A stretch of 64,000 nucleotides of DNA from Chloromonas sp. AAM2. Lineage: Eukaryota; Chlorophyta; Chlorophyceae; Chlamydomonadales; Chlamydomonadaceae. Position numbers and translations under genes: made by a program. This document shows positions 23,166-36,400 of this stretch, piece after piece (within the stretch, counting starts at the first letter, position 1; each line of letters begins with the position of its first letter). The DNA lies in contig QAXH01004319.1 in NCBI GenBank assembly GCA_004335635.1, positions 16,850 to 80,849 on the forward strand. The letters run 5' to 3'. Under the pieces are notes generated by a model that worked only from the letters and a program-made list of their open reading frames with translations, had not been told where the DNA came from and made no database searches.

Positions 23166-24837
23166 AGCACAGCAGAGTTGGGTCACAGGCCTTATCGAGG
23201 AGTGATGAAGTGTAGAGATTGCATTGAATCGGGATACAGTCATGATACAGTCACCACCCTGGCTGTTGTGGCTGCCAACCCCATTCCCACTAAAACAGCC
23301 CCTTGACACTCGGCAGGCAGCATCCTGCCGTTGCTTCATGCAAAAACTGCAGCTCATCCTGCTAGGGACGGCACAAGGGCGTGCCTGTATTCAACCAAAT
23401 TCCCTTGCGTGTCCGCGGCGAGCTGAAAGCAGGGTTCGCTGTACAACTGCTTACGCACGGCAATGTGGCCATTCGACCATGCACGTGATTCCAAAGCTGG
23501 TCACGTGGCAAAGCGGTTACTCACGCTCCTCCTGCCATGGGGCACCACAGAGGCTGAAAGAAATGCACTGGGCACCCGGCATCAACTCAAAAAGCGCATT
23601 GCTTGTGCCTGCGGTTGAGGCTGAGGAATGCACTCCAGCCATGCATGGGTTTGGAGGGGGTAAGTATGGGCATGTGCCTTTCCCTTCTGCTGTGCAGCCA
23701 AGCACCTCCTATGTGTCTCCATGTCCGGCAATGAATTGTACGGGGGCCCCACTCATAAGCCCGCTCATAAGCCTCATAAGCCTAAGGAGACTGCATGCCA
23801 CCATGAACACGAGCCCATGCCGCCATGCCACACACCAGAGTGTCCCGAGGCTGGCTGCATGGCCTGCGGAAGTGCAACAAAATGTGCCTCACAAAATGCC
23901 ATGGCCGCCCCCCATCGATCACACTCTTACAGAAACGTGCAGATGTGTGTCAGGCCAAGCCAACTGTACACGTATGTGCAGAAGTGCACGGGCTGAGCCA
24001 CCACAGAACCCCTTCCTCTGCTTCACCCTGTGCAAGCCGCCACACATGGAACGCCGCCCTGTGCTGCGTTCACGCCACCAGGGCCACGACGGTGTGCTCA
24101 ACTTCCCACAGCTAGGCGCGCCATTTTCATCTTTGTGTTGATGGTTGTACATGAGCGACAGACAAGCCGCCGCACAAGAAGTTTCTGCCTTTGCTACACT
24201 CAGGCCACCATTCCAATCAGCCTGCCCCGACAGCCGCATACACCATGCCGTTACCATTCCACCAATATCCTCAACTGCACCTGCGTTGAAGTTGAAGTCA
24301 ACCGCATGTTCTGATACTTGGTCTGATATGAAACGTCCGCCAATCCATGCCGGAACGAATGTCCGATGTGAAAAAACCGCTTTCCAACCGCTTTCCGTAA
24401 ATCCATTGAATTACAATCCTACAATCGTCCCAATGCATTGCGATGTGGATTGAGTTCGTCCCTGAGCCACTTCAATAAGCCTATTTGCAGCAGGAACAAC
24501 CTGCTGTTGAGATGCTGGCCACACAGCGACATCCAGATAGTGCTTTGCCAGATAGAACCATCCTGCTTCTGCATTTTCAACGCACAGGGCATCGCACCCC
24601 ACGTGTCTCCTGTACCAGCCACATCAAGCCCTAAACACTTGAGGGTACCAGGTCTGGCCTTATGTACATGCCACCATGACGTTCCAGATGCAGCCTGCCG
24701 TGGTGCATCCCAAACTCCATGCATCCCAGAGTCTGATCTGAGCTGATGATCTGATGGCACCCGTGCCATGCAGCCAAGGAAAAGGCATGGGCTCACATGC
24801 CATGCAGCTTGCACATACTTTCATGTGCCATGCTGCC

Positions 24838-27800
24838 TTAGGCAGCATTCCTATGTGTGGGTGGCGGAGGGGCAGGGGGCAGCATGGCCGGCATGGGCAC
24901 CATGCCATGCATGCCATGTTGCTGGTACGGTTGCTCCTGAGCATGGTATCCATGCCGCCCCTGCCCCTGCCGTCTGTTACCACCATGCGGCCCATGTGAC
25001 CCATGTGACCCATGGTAGATGTATCCATGGGATGCATGCGGTGGCGGCATGGGAAAACCGCCCCATGCAGGCGGCAGCTGCTGGCCAGCTACCATGTGGT
25101 TGTAACCGCCCAAGTGGGCCACATGACCTGCCCCAGGCCACATGCCAGGCATGGGAATGATCATGTAAGGGCTGCCCATGGCCCCTGCATGCTGTGCATG
25201 GGGCTGCATGGGCATGGTGTGCTGCTGGGCTAGGTTGAGGTAATATGAGGGAATGGTGGCGTTGATTGCAGGGTGGCTAACAGTGTGGCTGCTGCCGGTG
25301 CTGCTGATGCTGCTGTGCCGGCGCCGGTGCTGACTGGACATTCCAGCCGTGCTGCTGCCAGCTGTGCTGGTGCTACTGGCGGCGCTGGTGCCGTTGGTGC
25401 TGCGGGCTGCACAGTGGATGGCTGCAGCTACGCTGGCGTCCAGAGCAGCTGGTGCTGGGGCGGCAGCCCCAGCAGCACCATTGGCAGCGGCAGCGGCTGC
25501 TGCGACAGAAACGTCGCCATTGTCACCACCATTGGTGGCATCTATGCTAATGCTGCCAGCACTGGTTGCTGCTCCAGCAGCAGCAGCAGTTGCAGCAGGC
25601 GCTGGGCCAGCAGCAGCAGTTTGGGTCACATCACTAGACTGGCCGACCCTGGACGTGACCACACACACAGCGTGAGGAGAAGAGGGAGAAACCGAAAGAG
25701 ATACGGCCAGGGGGGACGGACCAGCACGTGCGTCACGTGAGGGGGGTGACGTGGCAGGGGGGGAGGGCCCACGTGGGGACGCAGCAGGGGAGCTGGGGCC
25801 GGGAGGGGTGGCAGTGCCGCCAGGGTGCTGCACCTGTAGTGGCCGGAGAAAAGACAAGCGGGTGTGTGTTGGCTGGAGTGCGTAGCAAGCCGTACATCAT
25901 GATCAACTGATTTCTGCCTGGTTGGGCGATTTCTGCTCAAGGGGGATTTCTGCTTAGGAAGGGTTCTGCTCAAAGGGTGATTTCTGCTTTCTGCTCAAGG
26001 GTGCTGCACCAGCAGTGGGGACGGTAAGAAAACAGCTGTTTCAGGGGCCACGTGTTCCTGTACTTTCACACCGTCGGGGAAGAATGGTAAGACCAAGGCC
26101 TCGCCTAGCCGTAGTTGGTAGGTACACTGCAGGTTAAGTATCGTTTGTACGGGCCCTACTTTGTGTCACAAACCAGCCACATGCTCAGACAGAAAGAAAA
26201 GGGACGATATCCAGAAAGCCAGCGTATTGTGTCATGTCAAAGTGCAGAAAGACAGCCAGCCTTACAAGGTAAGGTCTAGAATTGAAAACGACAGCCGGAT
26301 GCACGTGTTTTACCTTAAGTGTGAGGGCTGTAGCCCCAGTGCCTCTGGGCAGCGGAGGTTTGAACGCGCCCCCCACCCCCCCTGGGGAGAAGTACGTGTG
26401 TGAGCGCTGCAGGGGGTGCTGCATCTGCACGTGGGAGATGAGGAAACGTGTGAGAGACACGTGGGGCATGTGGGGCACGTGGTGTGTGAAGGCACGAGGT
26501 CAGGGTGAGCACAAGAGTGATAGGGTGTGGTGTGCGCATGTGAGGAGAAACGTGTGAGAGACATGTAATGCCGGTGGTGTGAGAAGAGGAATAGTGTGAG
26601 AGAGCACATGGCCCAGGTGGTGTGACGGTTGTGACAAGCGTGAGAAAACGTGAAAAGCGTGAGCACGTGGTGTGACAATATTGGCATGGTGTGGTGGCGA
26701 AGCAAGCAGGCTGCAGCATGAGTAACGAAGAAAGACAACAAAAGTGTCGATTTCGCATTGTAGGCTACCCAAAAGCACTAAATTTGCATGTTCGCTGATT
26801 GATGCATTGATGTACGGATAAGCTACTTTAGTCCCTGGACAACAAACCCACCTGACGAAAGGGGCTGGGCAGCGGCTGTGGCGAGGGCGGTTGGCTCTGA
26901 CATGCAATGGGGGGCGAAGGGCAGGGCTGCGACGGAGTGAGCGGCGACGCACCTCCACACCTGCAATTATGAAGTATTATTGATTATTCATTACGAACTC
27001 TCAATTAGTTCATTTTACTTCACCTGAGTTTTTTGAAATGAATCATACTTTGGTGCCTAGCTTATGTGGTTACTTTGGTGCCTAGCTTATGTCACTTTGC
27101 AATTACTTGCAGGACATTGTCCCAGCTGAAGTCACAGACTGTTAATGTGCGGATGCATGCAATCATGAAACCACAGAAACTCTGCGTGTTTTTTCATCAT
27201 GTAGGTGCATGCAGTCATCATCATCACCATCATCATCACATGGCTTGTCATGGTTCAACACACGGTACTGCTGCTAGACACAATATCTCTCCAAGAATTA
27301 CGCGCCTGACAATCATGAAGCCAAGAAAGCTCACTGGTAGCAGGGTGCAAAGTACGAATGCCATCATGGTTCCGAGTTAAAAGTGGGGCGGGTTGTTGAG
27401 AGGCACTGGACAGAGTTCCTGATTCCAGTGCGGGCCAAGCAAGGTATGCTTGTTGCCCAGATGCAGCTCAAGGTGATGGGACATCAGCTTTGGAGCCCTG
27501 TCCACAGGCACACATGAGGGCTGCGCATTGATGCCCGACCTCCTTAACCACGCCTACCGGCGTGCAATCTCTCTTTTCTTGCCCAGATGCGTGAATGATG
27601 CTTGAGCCATCCTGTGTCCCATTTGTGGTGCGATACAGATGTGAAATGAATAACATACACACACCGACACACACCTCGTCCCGTTCCCGCTGGTGGTCCC
27701 GTCATAGCCGCCATCGCCGCTGCTGCGGGCGTGGATGCAGCCGTTCTGGATCGGAGTGGTCGGGGGTTTCTGCTGAAACGGTCCAGAAACGGTAGCATGT

Positions 27801-27946
27801 GCCGTGTTGAGTGTAAGGGTGGGACCAGGTGGGACGGCACTGGCGGTGGGGAGTTGGAGGGGGCCCGGAGGCGGGGCAGGGGGTGGGGCTCTCCAGCCTT
27901 TGAGATGCGATAACCGCTGCTGCTGCTCCTGCTCCTGCTGCTGCTG

Positions 27947-27981
<35 letters not shown>

Positions 27982-30900
27982 GCTGCTGTGCCTGCTGCTG
28001 TTCCTGCTGCTGCTGCTGCTGGGACTGCTGGGGCTGGAGCGGCTGGTGCGGCTGGTCCTGCTGCTGCTGCTGCTGCTGGTCCAGCACTGGTGGAGGCGGC
28101 AGTTCCTGGTGCGGCTGCAGTGGGGGCGATGCTGGACTGCCGGCAGCTGCCAGCACACCTACGATTGAATGACCCAGTACTCTAAGCCTAGAGCCAGTCA
28201 AGTGCGAATGTTGTAGGGGCATGCATTCTTGCACAGAAGAGATTAGGTGACATGACTGAAGGTGGGAAAACATCAGAAGAAAAATCGCGTCATAAAACAA
28301 AAGAAAGAAGAAATCAGACAGCAAACATCTCTTGTTATGTAAAGCCCACCTGAGAGCGAGTCCCAGCCACGTGCCCCTGGAGTGGTTGGTGCTTCCGAAC
28401 AGCTGCACATACTTGCAGTGAAGCTCAGCGCCCCGCTGGCGTCGTAGGTGCTCTCGTGGCTACTGAGCAGCCGGTCCCATGGCAGCCGTGACATGCCACA
28501 AGTGCTGGAGCCAGCCTGGCTGCCGCCACCCGGCAAGCTGTTGTTGGCTTGCCACAGCTGCTGAAGCTGCTGTTGCTGGTGCTGCTGGTGCGCTGACTGG
28601 TGCGGTTGGGCTGATGCCTGTGGCGGCAGCTGCTCAGGCAGGTGTTGCTGCACCACCTGCTGCTGCGGCTGTGGCGGTTTGTGCTGCCGTGGCGGCAGCA
28701 GGTGCGGCTGCAGTGGACGTTCCTGCATGGTTGACCAGCCAGTAGCAATGGCTGGGCCATTGGGAATGGGCAGGTCTCCCCATGCACTGATTAGCTGTGG
28801 CCCCTCGGGGGTTAGACGGAGGTGGAGTGGGGCAGGCCAACCCCAGGCTTGGCCTGGAGCCAAACCTGCACCGGCTGCCGCTTGCAGCTGCACAGCGGGC
28901 GCACTCCAGCCACCAGTTGCACCAGCTGCAGCTGCTGCTGTTGCTGGAGCAGCGGGCCAGGAGCTGGACTGCAGCACCGGGCCAGCCGCTGCCGCTGCCG
29001 CTGCACCCCAGTCGCCTGCCGGAGCCGGTCGGCAGCTGCCCAGTTGCAACCCCTCAGCTGCTGCTGCATCCCACCCTGCTGCTGCTCCAGCAGCGGCTGC
29101 TGGCTGCTGGTAGTGCTGCAGTGATGGTTCAGTTGCTGACCCGCGCCAGCCGACTGCTGCTGCACCTCCTGGGTGCTGATCGTCTTCTTCTGGCTGTGAA
29201 CACGCTTGCAGTGCTGCATCAGCTGCCGGTCTCCAACAAGCATCGGCTGCTCCTGCATCAGCTGCAGCTGAATGTCTGGCTGGTTGCCCCGCCTCAGGCT
29301 CATCAAAGCCTTCTTCTTCTTCTTCTTCTTCTTCTTCTTCTTCTTCTTCTTCTTCCATTTGTAACCGCCTGGTGCTTGCTGGCAACTGCTGTTGCTGTTG
29401 CAGCTGTTCCTGTTTCTTCTTCTCACACTCCGCAGAAACGTCCATCCCCACTTCAACCTCCACTTCATCCAACTCCTCACGTGTTGCATCACTCCCGCTG
29501 CAATGACCAACTGATAAGTCGGTTACAGACGGCGTAGCAGGTGGGCTCGACGACCTGTGACTATGGCGCACGCTGCTTGCTCCTTCCACATGGCTCACGT
29601 CTGCTGCTGGCTTGCCCACATGGCCGGTTTCTCTCACGTGGGTGTCGGTTACATGAGCATCAACTGCCGCCAACGCACTGCTATGGTCTGCCAGGAAAGT
29701 CAAACTGCCAAACGGACGTGACCCAGGGTCCACGTGCTGGCATTTGACAGTTTCTGAGCAGGACTCACCATGCCAGGCCGAGACACTAGGTGGACTTTGA
29801 CCGTGAGCTGAAGTGGCTGTGATCACGTCATGATGTGATATGGCACGGAGAGCAGGGGTGTCATCCTCTGACTCGGGCGCGCCACAGGAGGACGGACTCT
29901 CACCCAGGGTGCGCAGAACAGTCCATGGATTGTTCGTTGGGTTGGTTGCAAGTGACGGTTTCTCGGTTGTGGTTGTAGGTTGAACTTGACCGCGCAGATG
30001 CGGTGGGACGTAACGTGAAGGCTCGGTGCCGCCTGACTGCTCGACCTTGGTGCTGTTTCTCAATCCCAAGGTCTGGCTTGCAGCTGGGCTATGTGCCAGG
30101 TCCACCTGGCCCAAGCTGCGTCTTGGCTTCAAAGCAGTGTTCCGATGATCCAAGCTGTTTCTTGAGCCGTTTCTGCAGCCAGGGCCGGCGGGCCAGTCAG
30201 CAGAGCGATCACTGGCATGCTGGAGCGTTGACAGCAGCTGACTGGTGCGGCTGGCTGAACCCATTCGGCTGCTACACCTTTCCAGCTCCTGGCAGTTGCC
30301 GTTGCCCTGGTGTGGCCAGCTCTGCTGGTGGCTGGTTGTCCCGCTGGCAGGATGCTGGCTGGTGCTGGCGTGCAGCGGCTGGTGTGGCTGGCTGTAGCAG
30401 CTGCTGCTGCCAGCTGAGCTGAGCTGCTGGCTGGTGCGCTCCTGCAGCGGCTGCAGCAGCTGGCTGAAGCTGGTTTCAGTCACATCCTGTTGCTGGCTGG
30501 TGACTGATGGCAGCAGCTCAAGGGTGATAGAGACTGTGGAACGAGTTGATGTTGATGTGGCCAGGGACGACTGGCAGGGCGTGCAGAAGACTTCACTGGA
30601 TGAGAGCATTGCACTCACAGGGCCCACCACCCTGGCCCAAGGGCTACTTGTTGCGGCTGATGTGCTGCTAACTTCACCGCTGCCTCGAGGGCTCAGCCGT
30701 TTCTGAGACGGATTCTGCAGGGTAGGCCAGTCAGACAGGGAAGCCGAGTCTGTTTCTGCCGGGCGGCGTTGTTGCCATGCGGTTGGCGTGGGTGTTGCAG
30801 GTGCTTGCTGCCAGGCCGTTGCAGTTTGGGATGTAAGCCCGGGGGTGGAATCTGTTGTACAAGACGCTGGCTGACTGACACTACTAGCTGGGACAGCCTG

Positions 30901-31326
30901 TGGTCCATGCGCACTAGCCCGGCTCAACACATGCATGGTGTTGGCATGCTTGGATGGCACAGGCGCTGTTGTACTGGTACGCAAGCCTACTTTTTCAGCA
31001 GTGGCAGCAGCAGCGGCTGCAATGGCTGCAGCAACACCACCCCATGCACGGGTGGCAAGTGTGGCTGTCTGTGTGCTGGTCGCTGGCGCTGTTATTGTGC
31101 CAGAGATTGATTTTCGCTGACGTTGCGAGCTGGAAAGAGAAGAGTGGGAGTGTTGTAAACCTGATGTAGATGTAGATAGAGCCTGTCCTGTGGAAACGTC
31201 AGAGGATAGCATGGAGGTAGTGCGACGTCTTTGGGAGCGTCGGACGGTCTGCTGCCAGCCATCATCGTCCTCACTGCTGCCTTGTGTAGTTGGTAGTTGG
31301 GAACCACTTGGTGCATGCTGTGCCAT
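24838..31326 (-). CDS. Large low-complexity protein, unknown function
   Basis: Five minus-strand exons chain in frame: 28350-31326, 27675-28158, 26852-26960, 26314-26424 and 24838-25833, giving 1558 residues. The N-terminus carries a short acidic-to-basic motif (SSEDDDGWQQTVRRSQRRRT). The middle is Ser/Thr/Gln-rich, with Trp-containing patches (SDWPTLQ, SPWARVV, NPWTVL) and SRYVPPHLRGQ. A run of about 17 Glu lies near residue 660, and a Gln/Glu-rich stretch fills exon 2. The C-terminus is Ala-rich, then Met/Gly/His/Pro-rich (MIIPMPGMWPGAGH). Short WP/PW motifs and PPHLR-type patches are common in disordered RNA-associated proteins, but I assign no function. Exons 4 and 5 start with nearly the same 12 bases (MQHP and VQHP). 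A stop precedes the chosen ATG in frame; plausible upstream exons (YPENLLSLLERILERA near 31.35 kb) exist in another frame, so the 5' end is uncertain. Confidence 0.62.
25999..26031 (-). repeat. Echo of the low-complexity gene's last-exon acceptor edge
   Basis: The real edge at 25833 (minus strand) reads CCACTACAG then GTGCAGCACCCTGG. About 170 bp upstream in the same intron the minus strand reads CCCACTGCTG then GTGCAGCACCCTTG, flanked on both copies by similar TTTTCT-type sequence. The AG acceptor itself is lost in the echo (CTG). Confidence 0.62.
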
Positions 31327-33403
31327 GGGCTATGGCTCTTTCGAGGATGCGCTCCAAGAGCGACAGCAGGTTTTCTGGATAAACCTGCGGCCACACAGAG
31401 AGCAGAGGCATGAAATGAGGCGTGAGACGCGTCAGGAGCGCAGAACGCAGCGGCGAATGTAAAATGCAACGGTTGGCGAGCTGGCTTGCCCGGCAAAGCT
31501 GGAGCCACTGATTAACAATACGAGCGAGCATGCATGCAAACAGTGGCAATGAAGTGTCGCGAGAAAGGCTGCAGGATTGCGCGACGGTCTTCCGGTGTCT
31601 GACCTCGAACAGAGGATGAACTTGCCTGCCTCCTCCACTGCGCAGTCAAAGCCTGTCTTGCCACGCTAGATTCAGATAACGGATTGAGTTCTGCGATAAG
31701 CCTGCAGAAACAGGGTTCCTATTGCGGGGTTTTACTGTCGGGATACGGTACTAATTGCGTATTTGTGCATATTGGAATCCCATTTTGTAGATACATCAAA
31801 TGAAGGACAACATTGTAAGGTCAGGTATGCTTCGGCGGCCCCATCTCACAAAAAAGTGGCGTTTTAAAAAGTCACCATGGCATGGTAGCTGCCACTCCAG
31901 ACCTGGAAGGTTTGGACGGTGGGAATCTCAGTCGGTAATCCGCACAGATATTAAACTTTTGATCTGAAACACTTCACAGATGTTGGCTGGGCTTGATGCG
32001 CCAGCAAGCGGTTAAGCCGACCGGCTGGATCTTTTGCGGGACAGGAAAACTTCATGTTCGACACCGCTGCCTGCACAACACTGTTGCGCACAATGATTGT
32101 GCATACTGCTCGGCAAGCGCGGCCACGCCATCGAGGCGAGGACGGACGATGGCATGATGGCCGGGAAATTGAATGGCCTGATCGTTGTCATCCAAACAGG
32201 CCACCACATGCAACGTGCAGTGTCCACACAAGCTGTACAAGCATACTGTGCAGTCTGTACATACCTCGTCATCAGCTGATGATGACCACATCGCACTACG
32301 CACTTCCAAGAACATTGGTCCTGGATGGTAGTTCCGAGTTACAGGGCGCCGAGGCAGCTCAATGAGCATGGTGGAGTGTCCTGGACTACCGCCTAATTCA
32401 CGTTGAATGTCCTGGGCTCATTCCTGGTGCTGTATCTGGACGTGACGTAAGCAGCACCTCCATGGCAGCTCCACCAGCATGTTTGATGCCAGGTGGCTTG
32501 TTTTTGACCGAGCTCAAATGCATATGCACCAACTCACTGAATATACGTCATCAATACATCAGATTGCATTACAATTAAAGGTACCAAAGCATCGTACCAT
32601 CATCAAAACAAACCAATGTTACATGAGCTACTCAAAACTACTGGTGCACGTGGAAAGGCTCCACCACCACGTACGCCAGCAACCCTAGTTTATCCAAACC
32701 ATCATTACAAAAACTCTCGATGTATTCTCTCTAAAAATCACTGGTCTTGTATATTGACACTCGCTACTCCTGCCCTCATGCATCTCACTCTTCGAGCTCC
32801 ATGATAGCAGGGCTGAGTTCCCGCTACTGCTCATTTAAGCTCGCTGATACGTCCATGAGCATCAACACAACACATGGAACAGCTGCCTGACCCGGATTTC
32901 CACACCACGGCATGCGATGCGTACAAGGCAATGCCCCACACGCCTTGCATGTCATGGCACACGACACGCACAAGGCCTTGACACTCGGGCACCTGGTCCC
33001 ACAAACAGATGAACTGTACTGGCTGCGGCCACTCCATCATCTCAATGTTTCTCTGCGGCTTGATGCTCTCTTCTTTGTCAGCATCAAGCCGTAATTCGCA
33101 AAGCTACTGCATGACACACTGCACGTGCTATTCCAGCCTCTGCAGTACAAGGGCGCCATCCTCGGCAAACACACCAGCACCCAAACGGGCATGGTGTCAC
33201 TTGATCATATCTCACTCAACGGATGGCGTGACCAGGCTTGTGGAAGCGAGGAGGTGTGTTCATATTCTGCTGGTTCCTCCTTCCCACCAGACCCGCTCGT
33301 GACCCAGCCTCCCTCCCTTTCCACCTCCAGACCAACAGAGAAACACGCAATTTAAATTCAGGGAAGATGCTGATGATGCAGGTTGAAGCCAAATGTGCCT
33401 GAA
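31327..33403. other. About 2 kb with no firmly supported gene
   Basis: Between two minus-strand genes. Possible minus-strand exons are 32265-32369 (MLIELPRRPVTRNYHPGPMF onward, with a GAG/GTATGT donor) and short frames near 31.3-31.7 kb (DCAVEEAGKFILCS). None could be chained in phase to a neighbour. It should contain the 3' flank of the OPR gene and the 5' flank of the low-complexity gene. Confidence 0.4.
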
Positions 33404-36400
33404 TCAACTTGCAATCTCAGCTGCCTGAAGCATTGCAGCCCCTTCCACAACACGTGCGTGGCCATTGCGTGTGTGGCCGTAACTGTTAACACCGTTCACT
33501 CCTCCATTCACGTGTCCCTCACTCTTTCCACCACCGTGAATCACACTCTGAGAGTGATCTACAACCACCACTTCATCTGCATCACCTTGCTGGTACCTGC
33601 CGTTGCCACCCTTCCAACCACTGCTTGCTAAACCCACTGGTCCTGCTGGTTCAGTTCCGAGTTGTTCCTCCCGCTCACGCTGCCCAGCTGATGAGGACCA
33701 TGCCAGCGGTGATAATGGTGGTGCATTCACTGCAGGGGCTGCGCCAACACCCCCTGATGCTCGTGGAAATCCTCCCCTGTCCCAGGCACTGACCGAACCC
33801 CCCGCCGCCGACGACGAAGCAGGCGAAGCCGGTGGCTCCCAGAACGATGCCGGCCCAGCCGGTGCATTCCCCGCTGGCGAGCGGGGCGGAGGCTCCCAAA
33901 AAGACGACGGCGCTGCAACCGTCCCCGTCATTCCTATGGTTCCCATCGCTCCCGTCGCCCCTGGCACGCCTCTGTTGACCTCCCTGTCAGAAGCAGAGGC
34001 TTCTAAGGGCGCCATGGGTAGCGTCTCAGTGGGCACGGCAACGCCCAGGCGGTCACACCATTCGGGCAGGTCGGGCACTCCAATGGCTGCCAGGGTGCTG
34101 GCCGCACGCCGCGCAGGACCTGCATGAAAACCAAATTTGGACACCAGTCTTCTTTTGGTTTTGTATGCCTGACGAGGTTGCCCTCAGTTGTCCACAGTAA
34201 AACACAACCAAAACAAAATTGGTCTCATTCTGCTTGTGTGAGCGACAAAAGCAAGCAGATGATGTGTCAGCGTTCGATGCAATCAGCCACCTGGTCAACG
34301 TGATTGCATGACATGAGCACGCATGAAGCGTCACACCCTCAATCGGGACGGACTGTCCATGCCAACTTCACTTTTCCTCTAAGTAGCATTCAGTGGTTAC
34401 AACAGATATCGCCTGCTCAGTTGCAGCGCTTTGTACAGCTTACCAACAGCCGTGCACCGATGATCACTTGACTTTCAATACGCCATCAAATGCATGTGGT
34501 AAACATACCGACCTGTAGGCATGGGCATTGCCCTGCTCGCAGCTGACGCCATGCACTGCTTATTCAGGGCAGCTAACCAAGCAGCCACCCATTGCCTGGG
34601 CGGCCTTAGCCCCAACGCCACCAGCACAGCCCAGCCCAGGTTAGCTAGCTCAGCTGACCCACGCGCCTCCTTGAGCCTGTATGTACGACAGAATGAATGG
34701 GTGAGTGAGTGAGTGCCTTCTTACATCTGTATCGCCTCACAAGTAAGTCGAACACAGCTCAAGCATCGCACATAAAGAGAGAAGTACACCACAAGTACAT
34801 ACTCTCTGCAAGCGACTTTCCAGTTCACTGCTTTATTCCTCGGCTTTATTATCACTGATAGGTTTCTAATTGCCTGGGTGCACTGTCGCGCCAGAGGGGG
34901 CCAGTCCAATTCACTGCTCTTTCTTCATTATCACGTCATCATGTTTTGAATCACCTGGGTGCACTGTCGCGCCAGAGGGGGGNNNNNNNNNNNNNNNNNN
35001 NNNNNNNNNNNNNNNNNNNNNNNNNNNNNNNNNNNNNNNNNNNNNNNNNNNNNNNNNNNNNNNNNNNNNNNNNNNNNNNNNNNNNNNNNNNNNNNNNNNN
35101 NNNNNNNNNNNNNNNNNNNNNNNNNNNNNNNNNNNNNNNNNNNNNNNNNCAATTCACTGCTCTTTCTTCATTATCACGTCATCATGTTTTGAATCACCTG
35201 GGTGCACTGTCGCGCCAGAGGGGGGCCAGGAGGTGAGGCTCGGGGGGCGTGCGCAGGTAGGCCGCACCGCGGAGAAGCAGCGAGAGCTCCTGCGGAGGTG
35301 TGCAACAGCACAGGGCCAGTCTGTACCGCGCAAGTGTCAGCGCAACTACCATTCCATAGTGTGATCATTGACTTGCACGACTCCACAATCATAATCAATC
35401 AGCCCATCACGAGCATGTTGTAAACATCAGGTAAAGCTGTGTGTGCTGTAGTTTGGGAGCTGGTGGATGGTCTGATTGCTAATAGCTGTCACCAAGTCAT
35501 ACCCCGTCCCGCCCCCACCTGAGTTGAGAAGTCATTCAGCAGTGAGGCCGCCGAGTCCCAGAACTCGTGAATCCATCCCGCATGGGGCCTGTGGCGCATG
35601 CGGCCCAGTGCATGGAGGATCAGGGCGTAGGCGGGCGCGTCAAACGCGTCGAACTGGCGCTCGCATGCGCTCACCTGCGCACCGACATGCATGGAGAAAT
35701 GTGAGGATGAGGCACACGGAGGTCCATGCAGATGCATGAACAGACATGTGACCACATCCAGGCCACGACAAGACAAGGCAGAGGGGTTGTCCAAACATGC
35801 AACACGTGCATGGGGTGGAGAACAGAACAGACATGGGACCAATTCAAGGCCATGACAAGACAAGGCAGAGGGGCTGTCCAAACATGTAAACCATGCATCG
35901 GGTGAAGGGCAGGTGGAGAGCAGAGCAGACATGTGACCACATCCAGGCCATGACATGACATGGCAGAGGGGCTGTCCAAACATGCAACACGTGCATGAGG
36001 TGAAGGGCAAGTGCAGAGCAGAACACACACCCCCTCAAGGCACAGAAAGGCAATGCAGAACAAGGCAAGACCATGACAGGAGGGGAGCTGCATTGAAGAC
36101 ACAGTCAAACATACTATTCAATCAGCCCGTCCACAAGTCTGTGCAAAGCATTCGCCCACAGTGAGTTCCCGGTGACTGCTTATGGCATCAAACTCACCCT
36201 CAGTGCTGTCCAATTCCCACCCTCACCCATCTTGCCCTGCTTGGCTCTCCTCTGAGGTTCAACCCGCTTTTCCTTCGCTACAGCACACTTGCACCCCACC
36301 ATTCCAACACTAATCCCACACTCATGCCACCCTGCTGCCCCACAATCCCAATACTAATCCCACACTCGCGCTACGCCCGTCCTGATGCTGCGTGTTGCCA

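Larger units (their letters stand above)
20401..24837. other. About 4.4 kb with no supported gene
   Basis: Left part may hold 5' exons or the promoter of the BAR gene: candidate minus-strand peptides are SKRKPDSGSRTRDDLSAQ near 20.67 kb and LEQRIAELQ near 20.87 kb. The right part is probably the 3' flank of the minus-strand gene ending at 24838. It contains two copies of the dispersed short repeat, (CATG)n tracts and a 14-bp repeat. A 305-codon plus-strand frame at 23224-24141 has non-protein-like composition and no motif. Confidence 0.5.

Noticed and set aside
23224..24141. 305-codon plus-strand frame
   Set aside because: Composition rich in Cys, His, Pro and Met without motif or neighbours; probably chance in GC-biased 3' flanking DNA.
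28812..29510. Minus-strand frame with a poly-Lys run, and plus-strand poly-Leu frame at 28797-29537
   Set aside because: Alternative readings of the TTC/GAA repeat; the poly-Glu frame continues for about 990 codons and splices in phase.
35743..36030. Possible CRISPR-like array
   Set aside because: Units of 87-98 bp repeat along their whole length with no constant-repeat/variable-spacer pattern, and the DNA is eukaryotic nuclear.
35743..36030. The 87-98 bp intronic repeat as another exon-edge echo
   Set aside because: The repeated unit shows no similarity to either flanking OPR exon, so it was not counted.
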